A program made the position numbers and the translations under genes. The notes under the pieces are model-generated. The model was given only the letters and a program-made list of their open reading frames with translations, was not told where the DNA came from and ran no database searches. Positions 10,742 to 24,215 of a stretch of DNA of 64,000 nt are shown one piece after another. The stretch covers positions 115,667,085 to 115,731,084 of the forward strand of contig OX377620.1 in the NCBI GenBank assembly GCA_947397865.1, in the 5' to 3' direction. This DNA comes from Polietes domitor. Taxonomy: Eukaryota > Arthropoda > Insecta > Diptera > Muscidae. Position 1 is the first letter of the stretch. Every line of letters begins with the position of its first letter.

Positions 10742-10985
10742 ATGTGACGCTATACGTTCGAACAAAATTGGGAAATAATAAAAACTTACTTCCAAAGTAG
10801 TGAGTCTTTAACGCAAACTGTAAGAAATTTGCGTAGACAATTTTCGAGAAGAGATCGGCCTGCAGTTCAGCCTTCATGAAGCTCATTTTCATCTCGGTGG
10901 CATCTCAGGTGTTTGGTTTACACGTTACTATTGAGAAGCCAATGCATCCAAAACGAGTCACAGTTTGGTATGGATTTGGACTGTA
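10742..10985 (+). pseudogene. Internally deleted mariner-type transposase fragment
   Basis: Too broken for a long open frame. The first part reads RYTFEQNWEIIKTYFQSSES and continues LTQTVRNLRRQFSRRDRP, the helix-turn-helix start of a mariner-type transposase, with TGA directly after the ATG. The frame then jumps to EAHFHLGG, the region around the first catalytic aspartate, and to EKPMHPKRVTVWYGFGL. Roughly 100 residues between the two parts are missing compared with the frame at 1-679. A further decayed relative lies at 1594-1840. It is dead and non-autonomous; its termini were not identified. Confidence 0.7.
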
Positions 10986-11971
10986 AAATTGGGTTGATTG
11001 AAGACAGTTGAGACAGTCGTGCTAGTAATATCAAGCTTTCCAATAAAACCAGAAATTTGAAAAAATAATCAGTATAACATCGCAAAAAATATTTGCCAAC
11101 ACCTCTTAAAGACTAACGTGAAAACATTACAATTACACAAAGTTGCAATACTGCAAACATGAATAGGCTTTTAGTGACACCCGTACCTGTGAGTAATGAT
11201 GTACTCGAATAAATATATGAATATTATGTGACATATATTGAAACATAACAAAAATTCAAATATATGTTGTGTAAAATAGAATTATTTATATATAACAACA
11301 CGTCAAAAGACTTCCTTTGATATTATATCTGCCAACACTTATTTAAGATTGACATGAAGAGATTACAATTCCACAAAGTTATAATAAAACAAACATCTGT
11401 AGCTTTTTTGTCGCCCATGCCTGTGAGTGATGATGGGTATTGGAACAAAATATTGAAACATGAACTAAATTTAAATATAATTTAACTACAGTAGACACAT
11501 AAATAAAATAATGTGTCAATGGATGTAGTTAGATGATCTATGAATTGATTGGTGGGATTTTCCTGCAACTCCCGGAATAGCGTGAAGGGGAATTCCCGGT
11601 AAAATATTCAAATTTTCTGGAAAGAAGGACAATTTAGTAAATAACTAAAATGGTTGAAGTCAATTCTAAATCCCTATCCAACGATTTACGGCTGTAAAAT
11701 TTTAATTCAATGGACTAGTAACAGGGCAACTTTTGTTCTATCAGATCGGTCTAATTTTTAATTAGGAGTACCATTCTTAACGTGACCATTTCTTTTTGCG
11801 CAAAAAGCGGGATTTATGAAATCAAAAATCGGGATTTGGAGGGATTTTTCAGAAAAAAACGGGGATCGCGAAAAACTATGCTATATAAAGTATTATAAAT
11901 TAATGTGGCTATGTTTAGAATATTTATGAATGGCATGCAAAAGAATATTTTCCAAATTCGTACTTTTCGAT
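10986..11971. other. No gene found before the assembly gap
   Basis: AT-rich. 10986-11070 continues the similarity to 1690-1840. The remainder shows no frame or repeat I can match. Confidence 0.45.
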
Positions 11972-12171
11972 NNNNNNNNNNNNNNNNNNNNNNNNNNNNN
12001 NNNNNNNNNNNNNNNNNNNNNNNNNNNNNNNNNNNNNNNNNNNNNNNNNNNNNNNNNNNNNNNNNNNNNNNNNNNNNNNNNNNNNNNNNNNNNNNNNNNN
12101 NNNNNNNNNNNNNNNNNNNNNNNNNNNNNNNNNNNNNNNNNNNNNNNNNNNNNNNNNNNNNNNNNNNNNNN
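11972..12171. other. Assembly gap of 200 N
   Basis: Exactly 200 undetermined bases. The round length suggests a placeholder, so the real distance is unknown. Apparent frames across it are meaningless. Confidence 1.
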
Positions 12172-12228
12172 TTGAACAAAAATTAAAAAAATATGCTTTT
12201 TTTTAAAAAAAAGTCAGTTGCGAATACA

Positions 12229-12247
12229 TTTCTTTCTTTCTTTCTTT
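12229..12247. repeat. TTTC microsatellite
   Basis: About four TTTC units just right of the gap. Confidence 0.7.
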
Positions 12248-12929
12248 TGCTGCATTGGAATGTTAGCTATTTGAAAAAATAACAAAATACTTTTTTCCCA
12301 CTCTTTTCTATTTTTTTATGATTTTTCTTTCGTGCAAGCAAAAATCTTTTCTCAAAAATTTAAAGAGTGTTCCTAAGACACTGTTTCTATGTGAAAATGT
12401 AATTTGCAATATTTGTAGCCATCATGAGTACCTTTAATTTAACATTTAACCGTATTATCGGACGAACATTTCCAAAGTGAGAGTACAAATATTTAACGTA
12501 CAAAAAAAAAAACAAAATTTTTGTTGTATAGTGTTATTTTAAAATATTTCTTCGAGTTTCAGTATATATGACTGTAAGTATATTGCTTTTTTTCTTACAT
12601 CTATTTTCCCCAAAATCGCTGGTGTGAATACCGTAAAAACTACATCTTTGCCTTGCTAAAATAGAAAATAGTTTTGAAAAAACAATTATAATTTCTGAAC
12701 ATATGCATTTTTGATGTTTTGTAGAGAATAAAATAACCAGAAATACACAAAAAATTACGATAATTATATGTTTGTCTGGAATATAAAGTATTACGAATAT
12801 TTTTTAATTTTTGCAGTCCTTGAACTAAACAGGAAATTTGAAGTGAAAACTTAAACATATGATAAGAATATCGTTAAAATCTGATAACGCGATCTAAAGT
12901 TATAATATAGTTAAGGAAACAATCCCTTC
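12248..12929. other. No recognisable feature
   Basis: Very AT-rich; only short chance frames. Confidence 0.5.
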
Positions 12930-13075
12930 ACAAATACCCCCAAGACTATCTTTGGATCACTGCAAAACTCATACCACTTACTAATTTGATCTACGGTATA
13001 TTACCCGCAACCTCGTGTACAATGTACGTGTCAAACTTCATCAAAATCGAAGTAATGTAAACCATACACTTTTAA
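12930..13075 (+). repeat. Repeat E, uninterrupted copy
   Basis: Matches 41965-42082 joined to 43322-43380. Shared blocks are TTGGA(T/C)CACTG(C/T)AAAACTCA, TTTGATCTA and CATCAAAATCGAAG. It represents the site as it was before the mariner element at 42083-43321 inserted in the other copy. Confidence 0.7.
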
Positions 13076-13349
13076 TAACTTTTCTATTTATACGATGGTG
13101 AATTTTTAGATTAGCCTTGAAAAATGATATCCTGTAAGTGGAGGCCATTTACTGTTTCGCACAACGTGCTCCTTTCAATAACTTGTCACAAAATTTCGAG
13201 TTGATTCACTTGTTCGTTGATACGTTGTTCGATTGTGTAGTTGTTCATATTTAAAAAAAAACAAAGAAAATATAATAATTAAAAACGTTATAAAGAACAG
13301 AAACCATGTAGCTTATTCTGTGTCACCCTGTAGCTATTGTCCTTTGACT

Positions 13350-13880
13350 CGTTCCCATTTTAGCCCACTATGCTTTAATTTTCTTCTGGAGACATTACAC
13401 ACCACGAACATCTTTTTAACCTACCCTTTCGCATTCACGAAATCTTTTTCCTCTCTCTCAAACATTTTCACTCACGAAATGTTTCCAATTTGATATAGAG
13501 TACATTTTACAATTTAATTTAAGGATAATGTCCATAATTTGTGGCACAATATAAAGGACGTCAAGTGTACTCTGCAGCACAACAAGACACCAGCTGAATT
13601 TATGATACCAATGCTGCGGACATGCTTTGCGGCGGCATCATCAGCGTTTAAGTGTATCAATCATACATTCCAATAGAATTATTTTTGTTGAATCGTCAAG
13701 AGACTAAGTATATAGTGACCCAGAACAAAAAACAGAATATTTGAAAAGAGGGGAGAGAGTAAGCCATGTGTGTACCTCGAGGAAAACGTTAAATTTATCG
13801 TTTTACGAATAGATGATTCAAGTCGATTTATTATTTTTGAAGAATGGCACACAAAGTATTTTTATGATCGATTATGAACC
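13350..13880 (+). repeat. Repeat C, copy 2 (uninterrupted)
   Basis: Continuous counterpart of 5620-5760 plus 6478-6880. Here CGAAATGTTTCCAATTTGAT runs straight into TACATTTTACAATTTAATTT. The related text ATCACTCCAACTTATTCTGA near 14985 matches 6945-6990, so the copy may extend further with interruptions. Confidence 0.7.
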
Positions 13881-14799
13881 CACAGCTATTGCATATTGTT
13901 AGTAAACGTTGACTAAAACGCAACACATATTGCGAGTCTTCTTTAGAAATAATCCCATAAATCTCCCATGAACTATTTTGGGGGAAATTTGCACAACGTC
14001 ACAACAAAGTAGTATCAGAAATGGAGATTTAAGGTTTAACATTAATACACACTACGGAAATCTCTGTACCAGTGACATCGTTAAACCATAAATGGTGGGA
14101 AAAAGAAACATACTTAACCACAGAATAAGGAGGCAGGAAGTTGTTCATAAAGAGACCGAAATTCAATATAAGTTTTACGGTCGAAGTGGTAAAAGAATAA
14201 CAATAGATAGAATGGTGGAGTGTTGAGTGTTGTTGGTTTTCGATGATGTTATTACTGGTAGCCTTTGAACTCATACTAAAGTTAAGTTTTCCAAGGAAAA
14301 TTTTGCTAAAATAACGAAACCTGTTAGTAAGAGATAGAGATTAATCAACTTTTTTTTCAAATTCGCATATAGTTTTACTAATATCTGGACAACTGTACAA
14401 TACTTATATTAAATATGCATGAGAAGTGAATTTTCAAATAATTTACATTTTGGGGCAGTTATATGATGTATCGCCATCGACTTATTTCCGCCTATTTCCT
14501 GTGGGAAGACGTAGAAATCCTATAAATTCAAGAAACACGCTTTCTCACGTCTTTGTCTGGAAACCGAATATTTAAACTTTTAATTACACTTTCCAACAGC
14601 ATTTTTGGAGCAGAGTAGCGACCCTATAATTCTGAAATGACATGTTGAGTATATCATTTTTGTAGAATAAACTTATATGTATATAACTTATACTAAGCGA
14701 AAAATGTTTTGTATGTTAATGTCTGAGAGAATTCTTATTAAAGAAATTATATAGTGGAATTTTATGAGGATAATATTAATCTTAACCCTCTAACTAAAT
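13881..14799. other. No gene found
   Basis: AT-rich spacer. The frame at 14029-14274 (minus) has no recognisable motif. Confidence 0.45.
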
Positions 14800-14960
14800 T
14801 GTCTCTGCTTCGATTTCGTCCAACTAATCTACATCTATTGGACGTATTCTTAGAGAATTTGGTTCCCTGACTCCCTTTGTTTAGAAGCTACCGTGCTTTC
14901 AACAAACTGGCATGGCTTGATCATCTTATAATTTTACGACGAACAAGAATTCAAGCCAAA
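14800..14960 (-). repeat. Family B fragment
   Basis: Same order as 51150-51310: CGATTTCGTCCAACTAATCT, TAGAAGCTACCGTGCTTTCA, ACAAACTGGCATGGCTTGAT, then CATCTTATAATTTTACGACG. No ends remain. Confidence 0.6.
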
Positions 14961-15025
14961 TGCCACAAAAAAATTTTCACATCACTCCAACTTATTCTGA
15001 AAATCTCATGAAATATTCTAATTTA

Positions 15026-16254
15026 AACAAGTAAGGAAAGGCTAAAGTCGGGCGGGGCCGACAATATGATACACTATCCGAATACAATTCAATTCGGTAA
15101 AAAAGTGGAAAGGTGAAAAATTTTTGTATGTTTCTTAATCATAATATTACCTGGTCCAATTTGTCAAATCGGAAATATTTATATAGGTGCTATATCCAAA
15201 CATGGAATATAGTGACTAACTTTCACAATAAGTTCATCCAGTTAAAATATAACGTGTTAAGCTCATTTTGTGGAAATTCGTGATTTCTGGTGCGGAAAAA
15301 GTCTATCCGAAATTTGTATGGGAAATTTTTGGGGCGAAATTTGTATGGGAGCTATATGTAAATCTGATACGATGACCCATTTTCACCGTGGGTGTTTCCA
15401 GTTGAAATATGAGATATTTTGAAAGATTTGACGAAGATCTGTTAAAATATGTGGTTTATAGAGTGGAAAAAGAGAAATCGGGAGTGAAAATTGTGTGGGA
15501 GCTATATATAAATCTGAACCGATCTGACCTATATTCACCATGGGTGTTTCTAGTGGAAATATAAGATATTTCGCCTAGTTTGATGAGGATTTGTTAAAAT
15601 ATGTGGCTTCTAGAGCAGAAAAAGACAAGTCGGGAGCGAAATTTTAATGGGAGTTATATATAAATCTGAACAGATCTGACCTATTTTCAACATAGGTGTT
15701 CCTAGTTTAAATATAGGATGTTTTGCCAAATCTGAAGACAATCTGATACAATATGTGGTTTCTAGAGCGGAAAAAGTCAAATCGGGAGCAAAATTTGTTT
15801 GGGGACTATATCTAAATCTGAACCGATTTAATCCATTTTCAACACAGATGTTTCTAGTAGAAATATAAGATGTTTTGTCTATTTTAAAGAAAATTGGTTG
15901 TAATATGTGGTATCTAGAGTGAAAATAGTCAAATGAAGTGAGTGATTTCGAATTTCAAATCTGAACCGATTTTCTTCAAATTAAATAGCATTCGTCGTTG
16001 TACCGAAAAACTTCGTTGTGCAAAGTTTCATTTGGTTCTCTCAACAATTGCGACCTGTATCGTGACTACAAGAATAGATGGACAGACGGACGGACAGGCG
16101 GACGGACGGACAGGCGGACAGACGGACATTGCTAAATCGACTCAAAAAGTGATTCTAAGTCGATCGGTATAATTAACTATGGGTCTATCTCGTTTCCTTT
16201 TGGGTGTTACAAACAAATGCACAAAGACATATTACTCTCGTGGAGTGTATACAA
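15026..16254 (-). mobile_element. Family A element, copy 2
   Basis: Reversed relative to copy 1. It opens with AACAAGTAAGGAAAGGCTAA and the hairpin GTCGGGCGGGGCCGAC, then has monomers of about 150 bases (recurring GGGAGCTATATATAAATCTG, TTTCTAG, ATATGTGG), and closes with the microsatellite at about 16078-16128, GGTGTTACAAACAAATGCAC and CTCTCGTGGAGTGTAT. Non-coding. It is directly followed by a family B end. Confidence 0.8.
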
Positions 16255-16257
16255 ATG

Positions 16258-16376
16258 CATATTTTCCTGTAATATTATTGCACTTCTACGAAAATCGACA
16301 ACCTTTGTGGAGTGCAATCCATGGTGGAGGATATATAATGTTCGGCCGGGCTGAACTTAACGCTGTTCTTACTTGT
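16258..16376 (+). repeat. Family B 3' end fragment
   Basis: Matches the last 120 bases of the complete family B copy (45121-45238): TTTTCCTGTAATATTATTGC, CCATGGTGGAGGATATATAA, hairpin TTCGGCCGGGCTGAA, CGCTGTTCTTACTTGTTT. It abuts the 5' end of family A copy 2 almost without spacer. Confidence 0.75.
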
Positions 16377-16821
16377 TTTTTTCTTTTAATTTATGAAATT
16401 ATTACTATTAAAAAAATACTAGAGTTTACATTTAAAAAACAATATCCAAAATCCCACAGACGGGAAAATCTGTTCCAAATTTGGGAATTTTTTATTAAAA
16501 TGGTCGAAAGCTTTTTTTTACCATTTTTATCTATTTTGACGAATTTGAGGTATTTTTATTGGACTTCAATTATCAATTACTAATGGATTTTTAAAAACAA
16601 AGTGGCATTTTAATCCTTACAAAATGTGTTATTTAAATAAATCTATAGATCATACGGCTATCAAACCAAATAATGTGAAAACACATATTTTTTACTAAAA
16701 TTCCAATATTCGCCGAAGAAGGCCTTGTGTTCTTTGTTATAATCCCAGATATTACTAAATAGAACAACATATTTTATAACCTAAGTTGTAAAGCAGGTTT
16801 TCGCGCTATTTATTGTCACAA
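16377..16821. other. No recognisable feature
   Basis: AT-rich, no supported gene. A frame running into it from 16179 starts inside the family A end and is not a gene. Confidence 0.45.
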
Positions 16822-18086
16822 AATTTGGCGGAGGTTACTTTTTTGGCCAAGGACGATTGGTATTGGAGAAAATCGGTTCAGATTTAGATATAGCCTCCAC
16901 TATTACTGCTCTAGAATACACATTTTACATGGGATCATGGCCAAATTTTCAGGATCGTGTTATATTTGAGCTAGAAACAGCTCATGGGAAAGTGGACCAC
17001 ATGGGTCTATGTTTTGATATAGCCCCCATACAAATGTTCCTCCGATTTACAATATTACTTCAGAAACACCTATTTGGAAAGCCAGCTATATAGGTCAATG
17101 TTTTAGTATAGCCCCCATACAAATGGACCCCCAGTTTGGACTATGATCGCTTTAGAACCTACATCTTACATTAGATCTTGATAACATTTTGCAGATCATG
17201 TTATATTTCAATGAAGAATACGTACTTTGAAAGTGATCTATAAGGGCCCACTTTTTAATGTAGCGCCCTTACAAATCGACCCCATTTTTATTATTACGCC
17301 TCTAGGACCCACATTGTACATCGGATGTTTTTCAAATTTTGCAGATTATATTATATTTCAACTAAGAATACATACTATAAAAGTCAAATATATGGGTCCG
17401 CATTTTGGTATAACCTCCATACAAATGGTGCTCCATTCTACTCTTTTACATCTCCAGAACCTCCGTCGTACATTGGATCTCGATATAATTTTGCATATCA
17501 TGTCATATTTCAACTAAGAATATCTACTTTGAAAGTGATAAGGAACCACTTTTTAATGTAGCGCCCTTACAAATGGCCCCATTTTAATTTTTACCCCATA
17601 AGGACACAAATTTTACATCGGATTTTTTTCAAAATTTTGTAGGTTATATTATATTTGAATTATTAAAGTCAAAAATAGTTGTCCATACTTTGGAATAACC
17701 CAAATGGGGCCCCCATTCTACTCTATTACAGCTCTAGAAACTACGTCTTACATCTGATCATTATATGTTTCAACTAGGAATACCTACCGTGAATGAGGCC
17801 TCAAGTGTTGTTATAGGCACCCTTCAAATGTCCGTCCGATTCATCCTATTACCGCTGTATAATCTGTATTTATTATTGGATCTTGATCATTTTTTCCATA
17901 TCATGTTATATTCACTTTACTCGGAATATCAGCTGGAAATTAAATTAAATTTGACTAAAGATGAATTTGTAGTATATTGTATAATTTATATGAACAACAT
18001 AAAATTGATCCCAAGAAACACCACCAGGCAGTGGTGTAAGGTATTATATAGTCTGCCCCGCCCGACTTTAGCCTTTCCTTACTTGT
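16822..18086 (+). mobile_element. Family A element, copy 3, 5'-truncated
   Basis: Enters in the middle of the family (CACAAAATTTGGCGGAGGTT), lacks the microsatellite, runs through diverged monomers (TAGCCCCCATACAAAT recurring) and ends with GTCTGCCCCGCCCGAC, then TTTAGCCTTTCCTTACTTGT. The last 400 bases are close to 9270-9664. Confidence 0.7.
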
Positions 18087-19670
18087 ATTGTTTTACATTT
18101 TGTCTCTAGACGAACGGTCGAATTGGGAAACAAAGAATTGATAACGGTAAAATAAAACACATACATTTCAAAGTGAACATAAAATGTTTATTATCATTTA
18201 AATGAAAAATTTATATCATTCATTGTTTGAAAAGTGTTAAAAATAAAGTCGTCAAAGACATTGAAAAATTGACACGTTAGGCGAATTGCCAGGATTGATA
18301 AGGATTTTGATTATTGCCCATTTTGTATAGCAGGCGCAATGGATGCCTGTCGTGCCAAAACTTTGTTTCAATAAACGAGCTGTTGGAAACACAGCACTAA
18401 TTTTAAAAATAAGTAAAACTATTAATTTCGTTCCACTCATACTTGATACTGCTCATATGGCATATATGATCAGTATGTTTAAATAACAAAAGGAAATAAA
18501 CCCCTGGATTCACCACCCCGTACGTAGCTCACACAGCTAAGTAAAAAGGTTATCTTAACTGTTGGCATTTGTAATTTTGTTTCCTTTTGATTCACTCTAT
18601 TCACACCCACTGTCGAAGTTTCCTGACTGTTACATATCCTATTTCCGTTTCTGGTCTGTGCTTTTTTTCCTCCAACAAAATGAAGCGCCAAATAATTCAT
18701 CATTTTAAAACGCATAAATTCGTTGGTATATCTGTTGCAAAATAAAAAGGAAGGTGTGAAAAATATTTAAAATTATGGTGACTCTATGAAGCAGATAAAA
18801 ACGCATTTATTACTTCTCGTACTACTTTGTCTCTTTCGTCCTTTTTTGTGGGGATGCTGGGAGCCGTAGAACATTCTAAGCACATAAAGAGCTCTTTTTG
18901 GACGAGTCAGTTGATATGAATTTCCTGCAGGGTACTGCTGTCTGCTGCGTTCTGGAAACTGACTACATCTTTTATGCGTGATGCGTGTAAGTGTTAAATG
19001 GGAATGTATTTTTCAGGTTTAATAGTCGGAGAATATTTTTAAATCGGAAATTTATATATTTATATTCACGCAAAAAAATGAATACTCATTGAATTGCGTT
19101 GTGCGACTTTAACAAATCTCTAACTATAAAACTGGTTTATGTATCCTCCAACATGTTACGAACTCACATTTAACATTTGCCTAGATATTTAATTAAAATA
19201 ATCGCAACATTACCATATCATATTACTTTCAAACTTTCAATAGTTAAATTTGTGTTACAGAAAAAAATCTAAGACAATTTTAAATAAAATAAACAACCCT
19301 GTATTTTATTGGTCATTGAAACACTTAAAAACTTTGTGCAATGCCAAACTTTAACAGAACCCAAAAAGGTTACAACAGCGACAATGACTAAACTAAGAAC
19401 ATGACTTATGGTCTGGCCAGAGCGATTAGGTTGACATGACAGTCTGCATTAAACTTTATACTGGGGGGAGAGCGATAATTTTTTGCTGATTTAACTTCAG
19501 AGACCTTTTAACAAACAAGACAGAATCACATCCACGCAACATGGTTGTGTGAAATCCCAAACGTAGTGAGTGAAAGACACTCACAAACTACATCACCGAC
19601 CAAGGATTCATGGATGCACTTGCCAGTTTTCTTGGCATATACACTTGAGGTACCAAAAAATAAATAAAAT
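18087..19670. other. No supported gene; left flank of the heptamer array
   Basis: Two small minus-strand frames (18252-18440, 18479-18715) show no family motif. 19330-19660 is less AT-rich and ends in AAAAAATAAATAAAATAAAT, an A-rich tail like those of non-LTR retrotransposons, directly before the heptamer array. No reverse transcriptase motif was seen. Confidence 0.4.
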
Positions 19671-22600
19671 AAATACTAAATACTAAATACTAAATACTAA
19701 ATACTAAATACTAAATACTAAATACTAAATACTAAATACTAAATACTAAATACTAAATACTAAATACTAAATACTAAATACTAAATACTAAATACTAAAT
19801 ACTAAATACTAAATACTAAATACTAAATACTAAATACTAAATACTAAATACTAAATACTAAATACTAAATACTAAATACTAAATACTAAATACTAAATAC
19901 TAAATACTAAATACTAAATACTAAATACTAAATACTAAATACTAAATACTAAATACTAAATACTAAATACTAAATACTAAATACTAAATACTAAATACTA
20001 AATACTAAATACTAAATACTAAATACTAAATACTAAATACTAAATACTAAATACTAAATACTAAATACTAAATACTAAATACTAAATACTAAATACTAAA
20101 TACTAAATACTAAATACTAAATACTAAATACTAAATACTAAATACTAAATACTAAATACTAAATACTAAATACTAAATACTAAATACTAAATACTAAATA
20201 CTAAATACTAAATACTAAATACTAAATACTAAATACTAAATACTAAATACTAAATACTAAATACTAAATACTAAATACTAAATACTAAATACTAAATACT
20301 AAATACTAAATACTAAATACTAAATACTAAATACTAAATACTAAATACTAAATACTAAATACTAAATACTAAATACTAAATACTAAATACTAAATACTAA
20401 ATACTAAATACTAAATACTAAATACTAAATACTAAATACTAAATACTAAATACTAAATACTAAATACTAAATACTAAATACTAAATACTAAATACTAAAT
20501 ACTAAATACTAAATACTAAATACTAAATACTAAATACTAAATACTAAATACTAAATACTAAATACTAAATACTAAATACTAAATACTAAATACTAAATAC
20601 TAAATACTAAATACTAAATACTAAATACTAAATACTAAATACTAAATACTAAATACTAAATACTAAATACTAAATACTAAATACTAAATACTAAATACTA
20701 AATACTAAATACTAAATACTAAATACTAAATACTAAATACTAAATACTAAATACTAAATACTAAATACTAAATACTAAATACTAAATACTAAATACTAAA
20801 TACTAAATACTAAATACTAAATACTAAATACTAAATACTAAATACTAAATACTAAATACTAAATACTAAATACTAAATACTAAATACTAAATACTAAATA
20901 CTAAATACTAAATACTAAATACTAAATACTAAATACTAAATACTAAATACTAAATACTAAATACTAAATACTAAATACTAAATACTAAATACTAAATACT
21001 AAATACTAAATACTAAATACTAAATACTAAATACTAAATACTAAATACTAAATACTAAATACTAAATACTAAATACTAAATACTAAATACTAAATACTAA
21101 ATACTAAATACTAAATACTAAATACTAAATACTAAATACTAAATACTAAATACTAAATACTAAATACTAAATACTAAATACTAAATACTAAATACTAAAT
21201 ACTAAATACTAAATACTAAATACTAAATACTAAATACTAAATACTAAATACTAAATACTAAATACTAAATACTAAATACTAAATACTAAATACTAAATAC
21301 TAAATACTAAATACTAAATACTAAATACTAAATACTAAATACTAAATACTAAATACTAAATACTAAATACTAAATACTAAATACTAAATACTAAATACTA
21401 AATACTAAATACTAAATACTAAATACTAAATACTAAATACTAAATACTAAATACTAAATACTAAATACTAAATACTAAATACTAAATACTAAATACTAAA
21501 TACTAAATACTAAATACTAAATACTAAATACTAAATACTAAATACTAAATACTAAATACTAAATACTAAATACTAAATACTAAATACTAAATACTAAATA
21601 CTAAATACTAAATACTAAATACTAAATACTAAATACTAAATACTAAATACTAAATACTAAATACTAAATACTAAATACTAAATACTAAATACTAAATACT
21701 AAATACTAAATACTAAATACTAAATACTAAATACTAAATACTAAATACTAAATACTAAATACTAAATACTAAATACTAAATACTAAATACTAAATACTAA
21801 ATACTAAATACTAAATACTAAATACTAAATACTAAATACTAAATACTAAATACTAAATACTAAATACTAAATACTAAATACTAAATACTAAATACTAAAT
21901 ACTAAATACTAAATACTAAATACTAAATACTAAATACTAAATACTAAATACTAAATACTAAATACTAAATACTAAATACTAAATACTAAATACTAAATAC
22001 TAAATACTAAATACTAAATACTAAATACTAAATACTAAATACTAAATACTAAATACTAAATACTAAATACTAAATACTAAATACTAAATACTAAATACTA
22101 AATACTAAATACTAAATACTAAATACTAAATACTAAATACTAAATACTAAATACTAAATACTAAATACTAAATACTAAATACTAAATACTAAATACTAAA
22201 TACTAAATACTAAATACTAAATACTAAATACTAAATACTAAATACTAAATACTAAATACTAAATACTAAATACTAAATACTAAATACTAAATACTAAATA
22301 CTAAATACTAAATACTAAATACTAAATACTAAATACTAAATACTAAATACTAAATACTAAATACTAAATACTAAATACTAAATACTAAATACTAAATACT
22401 AAATACTAAATACTAAATACTAAATACTAAATACTAAATACTAAATACTAAATACTAAATACTAAATACTAAATACTAAATACTAAATACTAAATACTAA
22501 ATACTAAATACTAAATACTAAATACTAAATACTAAATACTAAATACTAAATACTAAATACTAAATACTAAATACTAAATACTAAATACTAAATACTAAAT

Positions 22601-23711
22601 ACTAAATACTAAATACTAAATACTAAATACTAAATACTAAATACTAAATACTAAATACTAAATACTAAATACTAAATACTAAATACTAAATACTAAATAC
22701 TAAATACTAAATACTAAATACTAAATACTAAATACTAAATACTAAATACTAAATACTAAATACTAAATACTAAATACTAAATACTAAATACTAAATACTA
22801 AATACTAAATACTAAATACTAAATACTAAATACTAAATACTAAATACTAAATACTAAATACTAAATACTAAATACTAAATACTAAATACTAAATACTAAA
22901 TACTAAATACTAAATACTAAATACTAAATACTAAATACTAAATACTAAATACTAAATACTAAATACTAAATACTAAATACTAAATACTAAATACTAAATA
23001 CTAAATACTAAATACTAAATACTAAATACTAAATACTAAATACTAAATACTAAATACTAAATACTAAATACTAAATACTAAATACTAAATACTAAATACT
23101 AAATACTAAATACTAAATACTAAATACTAAATACTAAATACTAAATACTAAATACTAAATACTAAATACTAAATACTAAATACTAAATACTAAATACTAA
23201 ATACTAAATACTAAATACTAAATACTAAATACTAAATACTAAATACTAAATACTAAATACTAAATACTAAATACTAAATACTAAATACTAAATACTAAAT
23301 ACTAAATACTAAATACTAAATACTAAATACTAAATACTAAATACTAAATACTAAATACTAAATACTAAATACTAAATACTAAATACTAAATACTAAATAC
23401 TAAATACTAAATACTAAATACTAAATACTAAATACTAAATACTAAATACTAAATACTAAATACTAAATACTAAATACTAAATACTAAATACTAAATACTA
23501 AATACTAAATACTAAATACTAAATACTAAATACTAAATACTAAATACTAAATACTAAATACTAAATACTAAATACTAAATACTAAATACTAAATACTAAA
23601 TACTAAATACTAAATACTAAATACTAAATACTAAATACTAAATACTAAATACTAAATACTAAATACTAAATACTAAATACTAAATACTAAATACTAAATA
23701 CTAAATACTAC
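19671..23711 (+). repeat. 4.04-kb heptamer array (AAATACT)n, about 577 units
   Basis: An unbroken run of AAATACT. The phase at 19671 and at 23701 agrees exactly (4,030 bases, residue 5 of 7), so there is no net indel, and I saw no variant unit on reading it through. TAA stops recur every 21 bases in one strand, so it is non-coding. It is not the insect TTAGG telomere repeat. The flanks are an A-rich tail on the left and CTAAAATAAATATTTAAATT on the right. The perfection implies recent expansion or assembly extrapolation. Confidence 0.98.
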
Positions 23712-23824
23712 TAAAATAAATATTTAAATTTCATTTTCTGTCATTAAGAAAATTAATAATTTGATTGGCTGCTATCATGCAGACAGAGAGATATGTACAG
23801 ACGGACAGAAAGTCTGTTTAATTG

Positions 23825-24215
23825 AAAACAGCTCGTAAACAACTTTATAAAACTTATAAACAAACAAATCCCATTTAAAATGACCTATTTTAAAAGTACA
23901 TCAGTGAGACAAGTATATACAGACTTATCTATCCGTGGTACAGAACTTGTCGACAGAATTCTTGGCAAACAAAGCATTGTCAGTTTAATAGAAGTCTATT
24001 TATGTGTGTATCATTGAATAGACTGCCTGATGCCGGAGAGGAGCACATCGAGTCCGGTATTGTGTTTTGGTATGACAGCGTCATCGAGAGTGACCAGTTC
24101 AGTATAAGCTCAATGCCAAAAATGTACGGTTTTCATCAAATACAAAAGATGAAAAATGTTTGGTGTCTGTGCTCTCTTTGTTACTATATCAGCTAAACAA
24201 CACGTATTTACAAAA
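23825..24215 (+). repeat. Repeat D, copy 2
   Basis: Counterpart of 7130-7520, with GTATGACAGCGTCATCGAGA conserved exactly. It lies just right of the heptamer array, after about 110 bases that include a short CAGACGGACAG stretch. Confidence 0.7.

Noticed and set aside
19671..23711. Telomere or CRISPR-type array
   Set aside because: The unit is AAATACT, not TTAGG; there are no spacers, and the array lies between ordinary repeats, so it is a simple satellite.
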